A stretch of 64,000 nt of DNA from NCBI GenBank assembly GCA_035529695.1, contig DATKWD010000142.1, forward strand, positions 1-64,000, in the 5' to 3' direction. The notes under the pieces are model-generated. The model did no database searches. It saw only the letters and a program-made list of their open reading frames with translations, and was not told the DNA's origin. The stretch is from DATKWD01 sp035529695. Lineage in GTDB: Bacteria; Actinomycetota; Acidimicrobiia; Acidimicrobiales; Salinilacustritrichaceae. The number at the start of each line of letters is the position of its first letter. The first letter of the stretch is position 1. Made by a program: the position numbers and the translations under genes. Positions 50,609 through 59,556 of the stretch are shown piece after piece.

Positions 50609-52464
50609 GCGCTGCGCAGTCGCCGTACCTCAGCATCGATCCCTGCGGCGTCGATCCCGAGTCGGGCGTGGATGGCTGCCGGCGTCGCCTGTGGGATGTA
50701 GGCGACCGGGACACCGAGGACGCGCACTCGGGGGGCGCTCCGGAACTCGCAGCTCTGTGAGATCGTGTCGGCCATCGCCGCGCCCGCACCACCGTCGCGA
50801 ATGCCGTCCTCGACGGTGATCACGAGGTCGTGCCGGCATGCGTCGTCGATCATGGCGGGATCGAGGGGCTTGACGACGCGTGCATCCCACACGGTCGCGT
50901 CGATGCCGTCGGCAGCGAGCCGCTCGGCCGCACCGAGGGCCTCGGCGAGCATGTTGCCGACGGCCAGGATGCAGACCGATCCGCCGTCCTGGTCGAGGTT
51001 CCCGCTCCTGGCCTTGCGAGCACGAAGACCCGAACCGACCCGGTCGATGCCGACCGACGGGGCAGGCGTCTTGGCCCACCGGATCGCCGCCGGGCCGTCG
51101 CAGAGGTCGAGGGCGTCGTGGAGCATCACCCCGAGCTCTTCGTAGCTCGAGGGGGCGAAGATCGTCATGTTCGGCACCTTCGACAGCAGCACCATGTCGT
51201 AGATCCCGTGGTGGGATGGGCCGTCGGAGCCGGTGATGCCGGCCCGGTCGAGGCAGAACAACACCGGCTGCTCGTGGAGCCCGACGTCGAGGTTGACCTG
51301 GTCGAATGCCCGGCTGAGGAAGGTGGAGTACAACGCGACGACCGGACGGAGCCCGCCCATGGCCATACCGGCCGCAGCGGTGACCGCATGCTGCTCGGCG
51401 ATCCCGACGTCGAAGGTCCGCTCGGGGAACCGCTCCTGGAACGGGAGGAGCCCGGTCGAGTCGGGCATCGCCGCAGTGATCGCGACCAGTTCGGGACGGG
51501 CCTCGGCCTCCTTGATCAGCGCCTCGGTGAAGGCCGCCGTGTACGAGCCGGGCTTCACCCCTCCCACGTCGTGGAGGTTCTTGATCTGGTCCTGTTCGGC
51601 GGGCGCGTAGCCACGGCCCTTCTGGGTCAACACGTGCACGACGATCGGACCGTCGTGGTCGGCGGCGTGCCGCAGCGCGGTCTCGAGACCCTCGATGTCG
51701 TGGCCGTCGATCGGACCGGTGTACCTGATGCCCAGATTCTCGAAGAACGCCGGTGGCTCGAACACCTCTCGCACCGCAGCCACGACACCTTCGAGTCCGC
51801 GCTCGAGCTGGTGCCCGACGACCGGGAAGTCGTGGAGGATGCGGTCGAGCCGAGCGCGCTGTTTGGTGTAGGTCGGGTTGACGCGCAGCCGTGCGAGGCT
51901 GTCGCCGAGGCGCGAGATCGTGGGCGCGTACGAGCGCCCGTTGTCGTTGAGGATGATGATGGCGCGCCGGCCAGAATGTCCGAGGTTGTTGAGTCCCTCG
52001 AAGGCCATGCCTCCGGTCATCGACCCGTCGCCGACGATCGCGACGACCCGCCTGCCCTCGCCGCCCTCGGCCTCCTGCGCGGTGGCCAGCCCGTGGGCAT
52101 AGCTGAGGATCGTCGAGGCGTGGCTGTTCTCGATCCAGTCGTGCTCGGACTCCTCGCGGCTGGGATATCCGGACAGGCCACCCTCCTGACGAAGGGTCGC
52201 GAACTGGTCCTTGCGTCCGGTCACGATCTTGTGGACGTAGGCCTGGTGCCCGGTGTCCCACATCACGATGTCGCGGGGCGAGTCGAAGACGCGGTGGACC
52301 GCGAGGGTCAGTTCGACCGCACCGAGGTTCGAGCCGAGGTGCCCGCTCCCTGCTGCATCGACGGCATCGACGATGAACTGCCGGATCTCGGTGCTCAGTG
52401 TGTCGAGTTGCTCGTAGGAGAGGTCGCGCAGATCTTCAGGGCACGTGATCCGATCGAGCTCCAT
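50605..52464 (-). CDS. dxs: 1-deoxy-D-xylulose-5-phosphate synthase
   Basis: 619 residues from ATG 52464; the open frame extends into the PAP2 gene but the start MELDRITCPEDL aligns with the family. It joins pyruvate and glyceraldehyde 3-phosphate, the first step of the MEP isoprenoid pathway. Landmarks are GSGHLGSNLGAVELTLAVHRVF, the ThDP site GDGSMTGGMAFEGLNNLG, YTGPIDGHD, QKGRGYAPAE, the catalytic Glu in VGIAEQHAVTAAAGMA, and CLDRAGITGSDGPSHHG. Length and motif order are normal. It lies 7 bp after the PAP2 gene; a -10-like box within that gene may give a separate promoter. Confidence 0.95.
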   Translation of the reverse strand: MELDRITCPEDLRDLSYEQLDTLSTEIRQFIVDAVDAAGSGHLGSNLGAVELTLAVHRVFDSPRDIVMWDTGHQAYVHKIVTGRKDQFATLRQEGGLSGYPSREESEHDWIENSHASTILSYAHGLATAQEAEGGEGRRVVAIVGDGSMTGGMAFEGLNNLGHSGRRAIIILNDNGRSYAPTISRLGDSLARLRVNPTYTKQRARLDRILHDFPVVGHQLERGLEGVVAAVREVFEPPAFFENLGIRYTGPIDGHDIEGLETALRHAADHDGPIVVHVLTQKGRGYAPAEQDQIKNLHDVGGVKPGSYTAAFTEALIKEAEARPELVAITAAMPDSTGLLPFQERFPERTFDVGIAEQHAVTAAAGMAMGGLRPVVALYSTFLSRAFDQVNLDVGLHEQPVLFCLDRAGITGSDGPSHHGIYDMVLLSKVPNMTIFAPSSYEELGVMLHDALDLCDGPAAIRWAKTPAPSVGIDRVGSGLRARKARSGNLDQDGGSVCILAVGNMLAEALGAAERLAADGIDATVWDARVVKPLDPAMIDDACRHDLVITVEDGIRDGGAGAAMADTISQSCEFRSAPRVRVLGVPVAYIPQATPAAIHARLGIDAAGIDAEVRRLRSA

Positions 52465-52471
52465 ACCCCCG

Positions 52472-53365
52472 TCACCGTATCGGAGCCGCAAAGCGGCGAG
52501 CCATGCGCGGGAGAACGGCCACCGAGACGAAGTACCCGGCGCCGAGGGCAGCCAGACCGCCGATCGCATCGAGCCAGAAGTGGTTGGCGGTGACGAGGAT
52601 GCAGAACAACGTGATGAACGGATAGGCGATCACGAGTGCTCGGACCCAGCTGCGCCGAACGAGGCCGAGCAACACGAGCATCGACCAGGTCGACCAACCG
52701 ATGTGCATCGATGGCATGGCCGCCCACTGGTTCGAGACGTCCTCGACGCCTTCCTGGCCGAACGAGAGCCATCCGCCGTCGACCGCGAGGGTGTCGACGA
52801 AGCCGAATCGGTCGCAGCCTTCCGCGGTCAGTGCGTCCTCGCCGGCGGCTGCTGCGGCCGACGGCGCATAGACCTGGCAGCCTCCGTACTCGCCGGGGGA
52901 GTCCATCAGGCGCGGTGGCATGAGTGAGAAGGAGGCGAACCCGATCAGCGCGAACAGGGTCGTGAACGCGAGGGTGTTCCGCCACTTCGGATACACGTCA
53001 GGGCGACTGCGGTAGCACCAGATCAGCGCCGTCGCGGTGACGGCGAAGTGGGCCGTGCCGTACAGGATGTTCCAGAAGCGGATCCCGCCGCGAGCAGGGA
53101 GGTCGAGGTACCACCGCTGGAGGTCCGGCTCGAAGTAGAGCCCGAGTCGATCCTGGATGGTGATGACGGCCTTCGCGTGGTTGAACGCCGCCACCGGATC
53201 GACGACGGACCCGCCGCCGGACGAGCCGAAGCTGTTCCGGACGAGCGAGTACACGAAGTAGATGACCAGGATGTAGAGCATCTCCTTCCACCACCGCAGC
53301 GACGTCCGGGTCGAAGCTTGGGCGCCGGGATCCTCGCCCATGAGCGCAGTGGTGGGTGGGTCCAT
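52472..53365 (-). CDS. PAP2-superfamily membrane phosphatase/transferase (PAP2_3-like)
   Basis: 297 residues from ATG 53365, with about six membrane helices. The PAP2 catalytic motifs are QWAAMPSMHIGWSTW (SxxH type) and TANHFWLDAIGG (the distal His with Asp). The first basic motif is degenerate. This arrangement fits the PAP2_3 (Aur1/inositol phosphotransferase) subgroup, which acts on phospholipid or inositol-phosphate headgroups at the outer membrane face. The substrate is unknown. It may be co-transcribed with dxs, which starts 7 bp after its stop, allowing a link to polyprenyl-phosphate recycling; that is speculation. Confidence 0.83.
   Translation of the reverse strand: MDPPTTALMGEDPGAQASTRTSLRWWKEMLYILVIYFVYSLVRNSFGSSGGGSVVDPVAAFNHAKAVITIQDRLGLYFEPDLQRWYLDLPARGGIRFWNILYGTAHFAVTATALIWCYRSRPDVYPKWRNTLAFTTLFALIGFASFSLMPPRLMDSPGEYGGCQVYAPSAAAAAGEDALTAEGCDRFGFVDTLAVDGGWLSFGQEGVEDVSNQWAAMPSMHIGWSTWSMLVLLGLVRRSWVRALVIAYPFITLFCILVTANHFWLDAIGGLAALGAGYFVSVAVLPRMARRFAAPIR
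52474..52479 (-). promoter_or_regulatory. -10-like box TACGGT for dxs
   Basis: Minus-strand TACGGT ends 9 nt before ATG 52464, inside the last codons of the PAP2 gene. A GGGGG run between box and ATG could instead serve as ribosome site. Confidence 0.4.
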
Positions 53366-53374
53366 CCGGCACGC

Positions 53375-53380
53375 ACTCTA
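53375..53380 (-). promoter_or_regulatory. -10-like box TAGAGT for the PAP2 gene
   Basis: Minus-strand TAGAGT ends 9 nt before ATG 53365. Confidence 0.45.
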
Positions 53381-53447
53381 CGCGTCCGATCGCCGTGTCG
53401 AGGGCGCGGGCCCTCCGGGCCAATGGCATTTATCAGTAATTTTCAGA

Positions 53448-53453
53448 TAGTTT
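53448..53453 (+). promoter_or_regulatory. Promoter in AT-rich island for the LppX-like lipoprotein
   Basis: TAGTTT ends 6 nt before ATG 53460. It is embedded in an unusually AT-rich stretch (53429-53457) where TTTCAG occurs twice, at 53441-53446 and 53451-53456. It is the most AT-rich segment I noticed in the window and a strong promoter candidate. Confidence 0.55.
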
Positions 53454-53459
53454 CAGTCC

Positions 53460-54191
53460 ATGACCTTCACGACCGTCCTTCTGGCCGCGACGTGCGCCGC
53501 CGCACTGACCACATCGGGGTGTGGAACCACCACCGGGTCACGCACCAACGGGGCGGCGAGCGATGCTCGACGCGAGGTGCAGGCCGCGCTCGCACGTGCC
53601 GGATCGGTCGACGCCCGTGTCGACCTGCGGGTCGAGGTCGCCGTCGATGGCGACCTCGAAGCCGAAATCGTCACGACCGGCATCGTCGTGCGCGGAGGTG
53701 ACGAGTTCGATCTCGAGATCATGGGTCCGGCCGCGTCCGGCCTGTCGTCAGTGCAGGATCAGCCGGTCCAGGTCCGCCTCGTGGGCGGCCGCCTCCTGCA
53801 GCGTGGGCCGGTGGTGGCCGATCTGATACCCGAGGCGGGAGAGCGCTGGGTCGACCTGGGCAACGACTCCTCCGACACCGCTGCGCTGGGCCTGATCGGG
53901 CCTGGTGGGTTCGCCGCACTCGGCCTCCTCGATGACCTCGGCGATGTGTCCTCGACGGCGCCGCAACGCTACGAGGGTTCCCTCCGCGAGGTCGCGCTCG
54001 AAGGCGGCCGGATCGTCGGCGTCGAGCAAGCCCGCTTCGAACTCGAGGTGGCTGGGGGGACGGTGTCGTCGCTCGTGGTGATCATGCAGAGCGGAAACGG
54101 CGTCGAGTTGTCGGTGCGGCTCACCATGACCGACATCGGTGCACCTGCGACGATCGTCGCGCCGGCCGAGTCCGACGTCTACACCCCCTGA
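53460..54191 (+). CDS. LppX/LprG-like lipoprotein
   Basis: 243 residues from ATG 53460. A signal peptide with lipobox (LTTSGC, Cys21) makes it an exported lipoprotein. The mature part has the LolA-like open beta-barrel pattern of the LppX_LprAFG family: alternating strands such as ARVDLRVEVAVDG, FDLEIMGP and WVDLGND, and a final SLVVIMQSGNGVELSVRLTMTDIG before DVYTP. Mycobacterial relatives carry acylated glycolipids across the envelope. The ligand here is unknown. It is divergent from the PAP2 gene. Confidence 0.75.
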   Translation: MTFTTVLLAATCAAALTTSGCGTTTGSRTNGAASDARREVQAALARAGSVDARVDLRVEVAVDGDLEAEIVTTGIVVRGGDEFDLEIMGPAASGLSSVQDQPVQVRLVGGRLLQRGPVVADLIPEAGERWVDLGNDSSDTAALGLIGPGGFAALGLLDDLGDVSSTAPQRYEGSLREVALEGGRIVGVEQARFELEVAGGTVSSLVVIMQSGNGVELSVRLTMTDIGAPATIVAPAESDVYTP

Positions 54192-54203
54192 ACAGATCAG
54201 TGG

Positions 54204-55043
54204 TCAGAGACCCGAGAGGAACGTCCGCACCGCGTCGGCCCATGCTTCGGGGCTCTCGAACTGTGGGCTGTGGCCGCCGTCGGGGAGAACCGTCAGCGAG
54301 GCTCCCGAGATGCTCGCCGCCAGCTCACGGCTCGGCTGGAGAAACGGCGTGTCGAGTTCGCCGACCAGGACAGCCGTCGGCACTCGGAGCGAGCGAAGAC
54401 CCTCGAGACGGCTGACGGCCGTGGTGATCTCGATGAGGAGCGAGGCGTACATCGCAGGCGACGAGCTCAGAAACTTCGCGTCGCTGTACTCCTGATAGCC
54501 CGGACGCTCGGCGACCATGCGGTCGAATGCCGGGTTCCCGAGGGGGTCGTCGATGGTGTCGAGCACGGCCTTGACCCCCGGCATGCCCTCGGTCCGCGCG
54601 AGTTCCGCGCCCAGGGCAGCGATCTCGGGTTCGAGGTCGAACGTGCCGTGGTTGGTGTCCATGAGGATCAGGCCATCGAGGCGATGCCGGTGTTCGATCG
54701 CGAAGACCTGGGCGATCATGCCGCCCATCGAATGACCGAGCAGCACCAGACGGTCCCACTCGAGGGCATCGACGAGGTGGACGAGATCGGCGGCCATGGT
54801 CTTCATCGAGTACGACGATTCGTCGCTCGGCTTGGGGCTGGCTCCGTGGCCGCGGAGGTCGGGTGCGACCACGTGCCAGCCCCCGTCGGCCAACCACCCG
54901 ACATGATCGGCGAAGTCTTCCTTGGCACCGGTGAATCCGTGCACGAGGAGCAGCGGCCGGCCGCCCTCTCCGGTCTCGACGATGGCGAAGTCGCCGGTCG
55001 GCAGCCCGATGGTCCGGGTGGTGAGGGGTGTGTCGACGGCCAT
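54204..55043 (-). CDS. Alpha/beta hydrolase
   Basis: 279 residues from ATG 55043, which shares one base with the thioesterase stop (TGATG), so the two are coupled. The oxyanion motif is LLVHGFTG, the nucleophile Ser is in LLGHSMGGMIAQ, Asp in VLVGELDTPF and His in LPDGGHSPQFE. The fold is that of 3-oxoadipate enol-lactonase/haloperoxidase-like hydrolases and esterases. The substrate is not predictable. Cytoplasmic. Confidence 0.85.
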   Translation of the reverse strand: MAVDTPLTTRTIGLPTGDFAIVETGEGGRPLLLVHGFTGAKEDFADHVGWLADGGWHVVAPDLRGHGASPKPSDESSYSMKTMAADLVHLVDALEWDRLVLLGHSMGGMIAQVFAIEHRHRLDGLILMDTNHGTFDLEPEIAALGAELARTEGMPGVKAVLDTIDDPLGNPAFDRMVAERPGYQEYSDAKFLSSSPAMYASLLIEITTAVSRLEGLRSLRVPTAVLVGELDTPFLQPSRELAASISGASLTVLPDGGHSPQFESPEAWADAVRTFLSGL

Positions 55044-55420
55044 CAGTTCGCCTTCTGGAGGAATCGTTCGGTCTCGACGATGACTCGGGTCACCCGCCCA
55101 GCTGCCACGAGGCCGCGTGCGTCGTTGACTGCGACCGTGAACACCAGTCGCCGCCCCTGGACCTTCTCGAGCGTGGCCTCGGCCGTCACCTCCGCACCCA
55201 CCCCGGTGGGCGCGAGGTGGTCGAGTTGCACCCGCATCCCGACCGATGTCTCGGCCGGATCGAGGCGACCTCGGATGGCTTCGACGGCCGCTTGCTCGAC
55301 CAGCGCGACGACGCGTGGCGTACCCAGGACGTCGACCTCGCCCGATCCGAGCGACGATGCGGTGTCGGCGTCGGCGACGGTGACCGTGACCGTTGCGGTC
55401 AGACCTGGTTCCAGAGGCAC
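55043..55420 (-). CDS. Hotdog-fold thioesterase (FlK-like)
   Basis: 125 residues from GTG 55420, chosen on the TATCGT box 6 nt upstream; the longer frame crosses the divergent promoter. The pattern LEPGLTATVTVTVADADTASSLGSGEVDVLGTPRVVALVEQAAVEAI followed by VGMRVQLDHLAPTGVGAEVTAEATL fits the fluoroacetyl-CoA-thioesterase-like hotdog family. The segment at GTPRVVALVEQAA carries the catalytic-region Glu. It probably cleaves an acyl-CoA, and the coupled hydrolase may act on the same metabolite. Confidence 0.8.
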   Translation of the reverse strand: MPLEPGLTATVTVTVADADTASSLGSGEVDVLGTPRVVALVEQAAVEAIRGRLDPAETSVGMRVQLDHLAPTGVGAEVTAEATLEKVQGRRLVFTVAVNDARGLVAAGRVTRVIVETERFLQKAN

Positions 55421-55425
55421 CGCGG

Positions 55426-55432
55426 TACGATA
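55426..55432. promoter_or_regulatory. Shared divergent -10: thioesterase (-) and tldD (+)
   Basis: The 7-bp sequence TACGATA reads TACGAT on the plus strand, 10 nt before tldD ATG 55442, and TATCGT on the minus strand, 6 nt before GTG 55420. Start codons of the two genes are only 21 bp apart, so the two transcripts must compete for the same DNA. Confidence 0.5.
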
Positions 55433-55441
55433 GGCCGCTTC

Positions 55442-56851
55442 ATGGAGACAAGCACTGACGTGTTGGAACAATCACTCATCCAGTCCACGATCGGCATCGC
55501 GATGGCGACCGGCGGTGAGTTCGCCGAGGTCTTCGTCGAAGATCGAGCCAATGCATCGGCCGTCTACGACGACGGCAAGGTCGAAGAGCTGAGTTCGGGG
55601 CGGAGCCGTGGTGCGGGCATCAGGGTGGTTGCCGGCGACACCACCGGGTTCGCCCACACGGCGGATCTCACCGAGAGCGGACTCAGGAGCGCGGCCGAAG
55701 CGGCAGCGGCCGCAGCACGCGGCGGCGGCGGCGGGACCCAGATCGTCGATCTGACCCGGACGACCGCGCCGCGGCCGAGCGAGACCGCAGTGTTTCCCGA
55801 GACGGTCGCCAAGGCGACCAAGGTCGAACTGCTCGCACGCGCCAACGAAGCGGCCCGGGCAACGTCTGGTTCGATCACCCAGGTCATGGCACGCTATGGC
55901 GACAGTCGCCGGCGGATCCTCGTCGCCAACAGCAACGGCGTGTTCACCGAGGACGATCAGGTCCGCACGCTCTTCGTCGTCCAGGCCGTCGCCTCGGGCG
56001 ACACCGGCATGCAGACGGGCTACGAATCGGTCGGGCGAACGATCGGGTTCGAACTGTTCGACTCCGTCGATGTCGAAGAGGTGGGTCGGGCTGCGGCCGA
56101 TCGAGCTCTGACGAAGCTTCAGGCTCGGCCCGCTCCGTCGGGCACCATGCCGGTCGTCATCGGCAAGGGCGGCGGCGGCGTTCTCTTCCACGAAGCGTGC
56201 GGCCACGGCCTCGAGGCCGACGCGATCCAGAAGGAGGCTTCGGTGTTCGCCGGCCGCAAGGGCGAACAGGTCGCGAGCGATCTGGTGACCCTGATCGACG
56301 ACGGAACCGTCGCCGAGGAGTGGGGCGCCTTCGCGGTCGACGACGAAGGCACCACCGCACAGCGCAACGTCCTGATCGAGGACGGTGTCCTCACCGACTA
56401 CATGTACGACTACCTGCGGTGCCGCAAGGAAGGCCGTGCGCTGTCGGGCAACGGTCGCCGAGAGAGCTACCAGCACCTGCCGATGGTGCGGATGACCAAC
56501 ACGTATCTCGCCAACGGAGACACCGACCCCGACGACATCATCGCCTCGACACCCTCGGCGGTGTACGTCAAGAAACTGGGCGGCGGTCAGGTCAACACCG
56601 CAACCGGCGACTTCGTGTTCGGCATGTCCGAGGCGTACCTGATCGAGAACGGCGAGATCACCGAGCCGCTCCGCGAAGGCAACCTGATCGGCAACGGTCC
56701 CGACGTCCTGACGAACATCGACGTCCTGGGCAACGATTTCGAGTTCGGAAGCCCGGGCACGTGCGGAAAGGACGGCCAGGGCGTGCCGGTCGGCGACGGC
56801 ACCCCGACGCTCCGGGTCACTGCGATGACCATCGGCGGCACCGCCGCATGA
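55442..56851 (+). CDS. tldD: TldD metalloprotease subunit
   Basis: 469 residues from ATG 55442; the longer frame is antisense to the thioesterase. It carries the zinc-protease motif HEACGHGLEAD (HExxxH, about residues 248-253), preceded by the GKGGGGVLF loop, with the third ligand Cys expected near the C-terminal GTCGKDGQGVPVG. TldD forms a heterodimer with TldE/PmbA that degrades unfolded peptides and, in some systems, trims modified peptide antibiotics. Its stop overlaps the first pmbA gene as ATGA. Confidence 0.93.
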   Translation: METSTDVLEQSLIQSTIGIAMATGGEFAEVFVEDRANASAVYDDGKVEELSSGRSRGAGIRVVAGDTTGFAHTADLTESGLRSAAEAAAAAARGGGGGTQIVDLTRTTAPRPSETAVFPETVAKATKVELLARANEAARATSGSITQVMARYGDSRRRILVANSNGVFTEDDQVRTLFVVQAVASGDTGMQTGYESVGRTIGFELFDSVDVEEVGRAAADRALTKLQARPAPSGTMPVVIGKGGGGVLFHEACGHGLEADAIQKEASVFAGRKGEQVASDLVTLIDDGTVAEEWGAFAVDDEGTTAQRNVLIEDGVLTDYMYDYLRCRKEGRALSGNGRRESYQHLPMVRMTNTYLANGDTDPDDIIASTPSAVYVKKLGGGQVNTATGDFVFGMSEAYLIENGEITEPLREGNLIGNGPDVLTNIDVLGNDFEFGSPGTCGKDGQGVPVGDGTPTLRVTAMTIGGTAA

Positions 56852-58194
56852 AGGACCTGCAGGCGATCGTCGATCAGGTCGTCGCACAGGCGAACGCCGA
56901 CGAGCAGCTCGAGGCCGTTGCGATCTCCTCGAGCAGCACCGATGTCCGGGTCTACGAAGGCGAGATCGAATCGTTCTCGTCAGCTGACACCCATGGCGTG
57001 GGCATCCGCGTCATCAAGGACGGGCGGACGGGGTTCGCGTGGGCGGGCGCGCTCGACGAGACCATCATCTCCGAGACCCTGGCCGACGCTCGCGACAACG
57101 CTTCGTTCGCCGAGAGCGACGAGTTCGCGGGGTTGGCCGAGCCGGACGGACTCGCACCGACCGCGTCGGATCGCCTGCTCCGGACCGATCTCGTCGCCGT
57201 CGACACGCAGCGCAAGATCGACCTGGCAGTCGAGCTCGAACGTGTCATCCGTGCGGCCGATCCACGCATCTCGGCGGTCGAATCGTGCGATTACGGCGAC
57301 GAGATCGGATCGTCGGCCATCGCCACCACCACTGGCGTGAGAGGAACCGAGTCCGCATCCGCTTCCTACGTGTCCGCCTACACACTCGCCTCCGACGGGA
57401 CCGACACCCAGACCGGATTCGGGTTCTCGGTCGGCCGCCACCCCGACGATCTCGACATCGAGGCAGCGGCAGCTGATGCGGTGGGTCGGGCGACCCGGAT
57501 GCTCGGCGCGGTGAAGCCCGCCTCCGAGCGGGTGACCGTGGTCCTCGATCCCTTCGTCACGGCCCAGTTCCTCGCGGTCATCGCCTCGACCCTCGGCGGC
57601 GAGTCCGTCATGAAGGGACGATCCCTGTTCGCCGACCGTGTCGGCGAACAGGTGGCCGCCGGCATCGTCACGTTCGTCGACGAGCCGACCAACCCCGATG
57701 CCTTCACCGCTTCGGCTCTCGATGGCGAGGGTCTCGCGACCCGTCGCAACGCCTTCATCGACGGCGGCGTGCTCACCGGGTTCGCGCACAACGCCTACAC
57801 CGGCCGCGCCCTCGGCACCGCCTCGAACGGATGCGCGGTCAGGGGCGGGTTCAAGTCTCGGCCCGGTGCAGGGTGTGCCGCCGTGAGCCTGGTTCCCGGG
57901 ACCGCCGACCAGGCCGAGTTGCTGAGCCAGGTCGGCGACGGGGTGCTGGTCCAGAGCGTGTCCGGTCTCCACTCGGGGGTCAATCCGGTCAGCGGCGACT
58001 TCTCGACGGGGGCCGAGGGTCTGCGCATCAGGGGCGGAGCCGCGGCCGAGCCACTGCGAGAGTTCACGATCGCCTCGACGATCCTGCGGATGCTGTCGGA
58101 CGTCTCCGCGGTCGGCGGCGACCTCGAGTGGCTCCCGATGAGCGCCGCCGGCGTCAGCCTGGTCATCGGCGACGTGACCGTGTCCGGGGCGTGA
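56848..58194 (+). CDS. pmbA: TldE/PmbA-family protein, copy 1
   Basis: 448 residues from ATG 56848, overlapping the tldD stop. This non-catalytic TldE/PmbA partner lacks an HExxxH motif. Landmarks are VRVYEGEIESFSSADTHGVGIRVIKDGRTGFAWA at the N-terminus and VSGLHSGVNPVSGDFSTGAEGLRI near the C-terminus. It is expected to form the heterodimer with the upstream TldD. The nested spacing supports equal expression of the two. Confidence 0.9.
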   Translation: MKDLQAIVDQVVAQANADEQLEAVAISSSSTDVRVYEGEIESFSSADTHGVGIRVIKDGRTGFAWAGALDETIISETLADARDNASFAESDEFAGLAEPDGLAPTASDRLLRTDLVAVDTQRKIDLAVELERVIRAADPRISAVESCDYGDEIGSSAIATTTGVRGTESASASYVSAYTLASDGTDTQTGFGFSVGRHPDDLDIEAAAADAVGRATRMLGAVKPASERVTVVLDPFVTAQFLAVIASTLGGESVMKGRSLFADRVGEQVAAGIVTFVDEPTNPDAFTASALDGEGLATRRNAFIDGGVLTGFAHNAYTGRALGTASNGCAVRGGFKSRPGAGCAAVSLVPGTADQAELLSQVGDGVLVQSVSGLHSGVNPVSGDFSTGAEGLRIRGGAAAEPLREFTIASTILRMLSDVSAVGGDLEWLPMSAAGVSLVIGDVTVSGA

Positions 58195-58209
58195 TCGTGG
58201 CTCCAGGAC

Positions 58210-59550
58210 GTGGTTGATCTCCTCGAGGTCGCCGAAGCGGTCGTCGAGGGTGCCCGCACGGGCGAGCAGGTCGAGGCGTTCGTGTCGCGCGGGACGCGCA
58301 CGACGATCCGCGCTCATGCCGGGAACATCGAGTCACTGACGCACGCGGGTACGGCTGGGATCGGTGTCCGGGTGGTGACCGACGGGCGGGTCGGGTTCGC
58401 ATGGGCCGGCGCGCTCGACGACGACCTGATCGCCGACGCCTTGGCCGAGGCCCGCGACAACGCGTCGTTCGCCGAGCCCGACGAGTTCGCCGGTCTCGCG
58501 GAGCCCGACGGCGTCGCCGAGCCCGAACTCGACCTGTGGCGCGATGACCTCGATGCTCGTCCGGTCGACGCGAAGGCGCAGGTCGCGCTCGACCTCGAGC
58601 ACGCCACCGTCAGTCGCGACCCCCGTGTCAGCCGAGCCCGCAACGCCACCTATTCCGATGCATGGGGCGAGTCGGCTGTCGTGTCGACCAACGGCGTTCG
58701 GGCGTCGGGTCGCGGCACCATCGCGTTCCTCTCGGTCGCCGCGATGGCCGACGACGACGGCGAGATCAGGACAGGCGGCGGCGTGTCGATCGGCCGCTCG
58801 CCGACCGAGTTGTCGGTCGAGGAGGCCGCCGCCGACGCGGTCGAGCGAGCTGTCGAACTGCTGGGCGCGACCAAACCCCCCAGTCGAAGGGTGTCGCTCG
58901 TCCTCGAGCCACGGATGACCGCGACCCTGCTCGGGATCGTCGGCGGGATGTTGAACGGCGAGCGTGTGCTCAAGGGCCGGTCGCCCTTCGCCGGCCGCGT
59001 CGGCGATGCCATCGCATCGCCGCTGTTGAGCTTCGTCGACGACCCGACCGACGCCAGGTCGCTCGGTGCCGACGTCCACGACGGCGAAGGGCTCGCGTGT
59101 CGTCGGAACGAACTGGTCACCTCGGGCGTGCTCGAGGGCTTCCTCCACCACTCGGCCTCGGCGCGTCGCGCCGGGACCTCCAGCACCGCCTCGGCGGTCC
59201 GCGGGTATCGCTCGACCCCCTCGGTCGGCACGCACGCGCTCGCCGTCAGTCCCGGTGCCGGCTCGCTCGACGATCTCATCGCCGGGGTCGCCGACGGCGT
59301 CATCGTCAAGTCCATGAAGGGCCTGCACTCGGGGGTCAATCCGGTGAGTGGCGACTTCTCGGTCGGGATCGAGGGACTGAGCATCCGCAACGGCAGGATC
59401 GCCGAGCCCGTTGCCGAGGCGACCATCGCCGGCTCGCTTCAGCGGATGCTCGCCGACGTCGTGGCCGTCGGAGCCGACCTGGAATGGACACCCGGTGGAT
59501 CGGGTGGCGTGAGCATGGTGATCGAGGGCATCAGCCTCGGTGGGTCCTGA
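58210..59550 (+). CDS. TldE/PmbA-family protein, copy 2
   Basis: 446 residues from GTG 58210, 15 bp after copy 1. It aligns over its length with copy 1: GIGVRVVTDGRVGFAWAGALDDDLIADALAEARDNASFAE versus the same segment there, and MKGLHSGVNPVSGDFSVGIEGLSI. It is therefore a tandem duplicate, already strongly diverged. It too lacks a zinc motif. Whether it competes for TldD or forms a different complex is unknown. The ribosome site is poor (AGGA is too close to the start), suggesting re-initiation after copy 1. Confidence 0.85.
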   Translation: MVDLLEVAEAVVEGARTGEQVEAFVSRGTRTTIRAHAGNIESLTHAGTAGIGVRVVTDGRVGFAWAGALDDDLIADALAEARDNASFAEPDEFAGLAEPDGVAEPELDLWRDDLDARPVDAKAQVALDLEHATVSRDPRVSRARNATYSDAWGESAVVSTNGVRASGRGTIAFLSVAAMADDDGEIRTGGGVSIGRSPTELSVEEAAADAVERAVELLGATKPPSRRVSLVLEPRMTATLLGIVGGMLNGERVLKGRSPFAGRVGDAIASPLLSFVDDPTDARSLGADVHDGEGLACRRNELVTSGVLEGFLHHSASARRAGTSSTASAVRGYRSTPSVGTHALAVSPGAGSLDDLIAGVADGVIVKSMKGLHSGVNPVSGDFSVGIEGLSIRNGRIAEPVAEATIAGSLQRMLADVVAVGADLEWTPGGSGGVSMVIEGISLGGS

Positions 59551-59556
59551 TCCACT

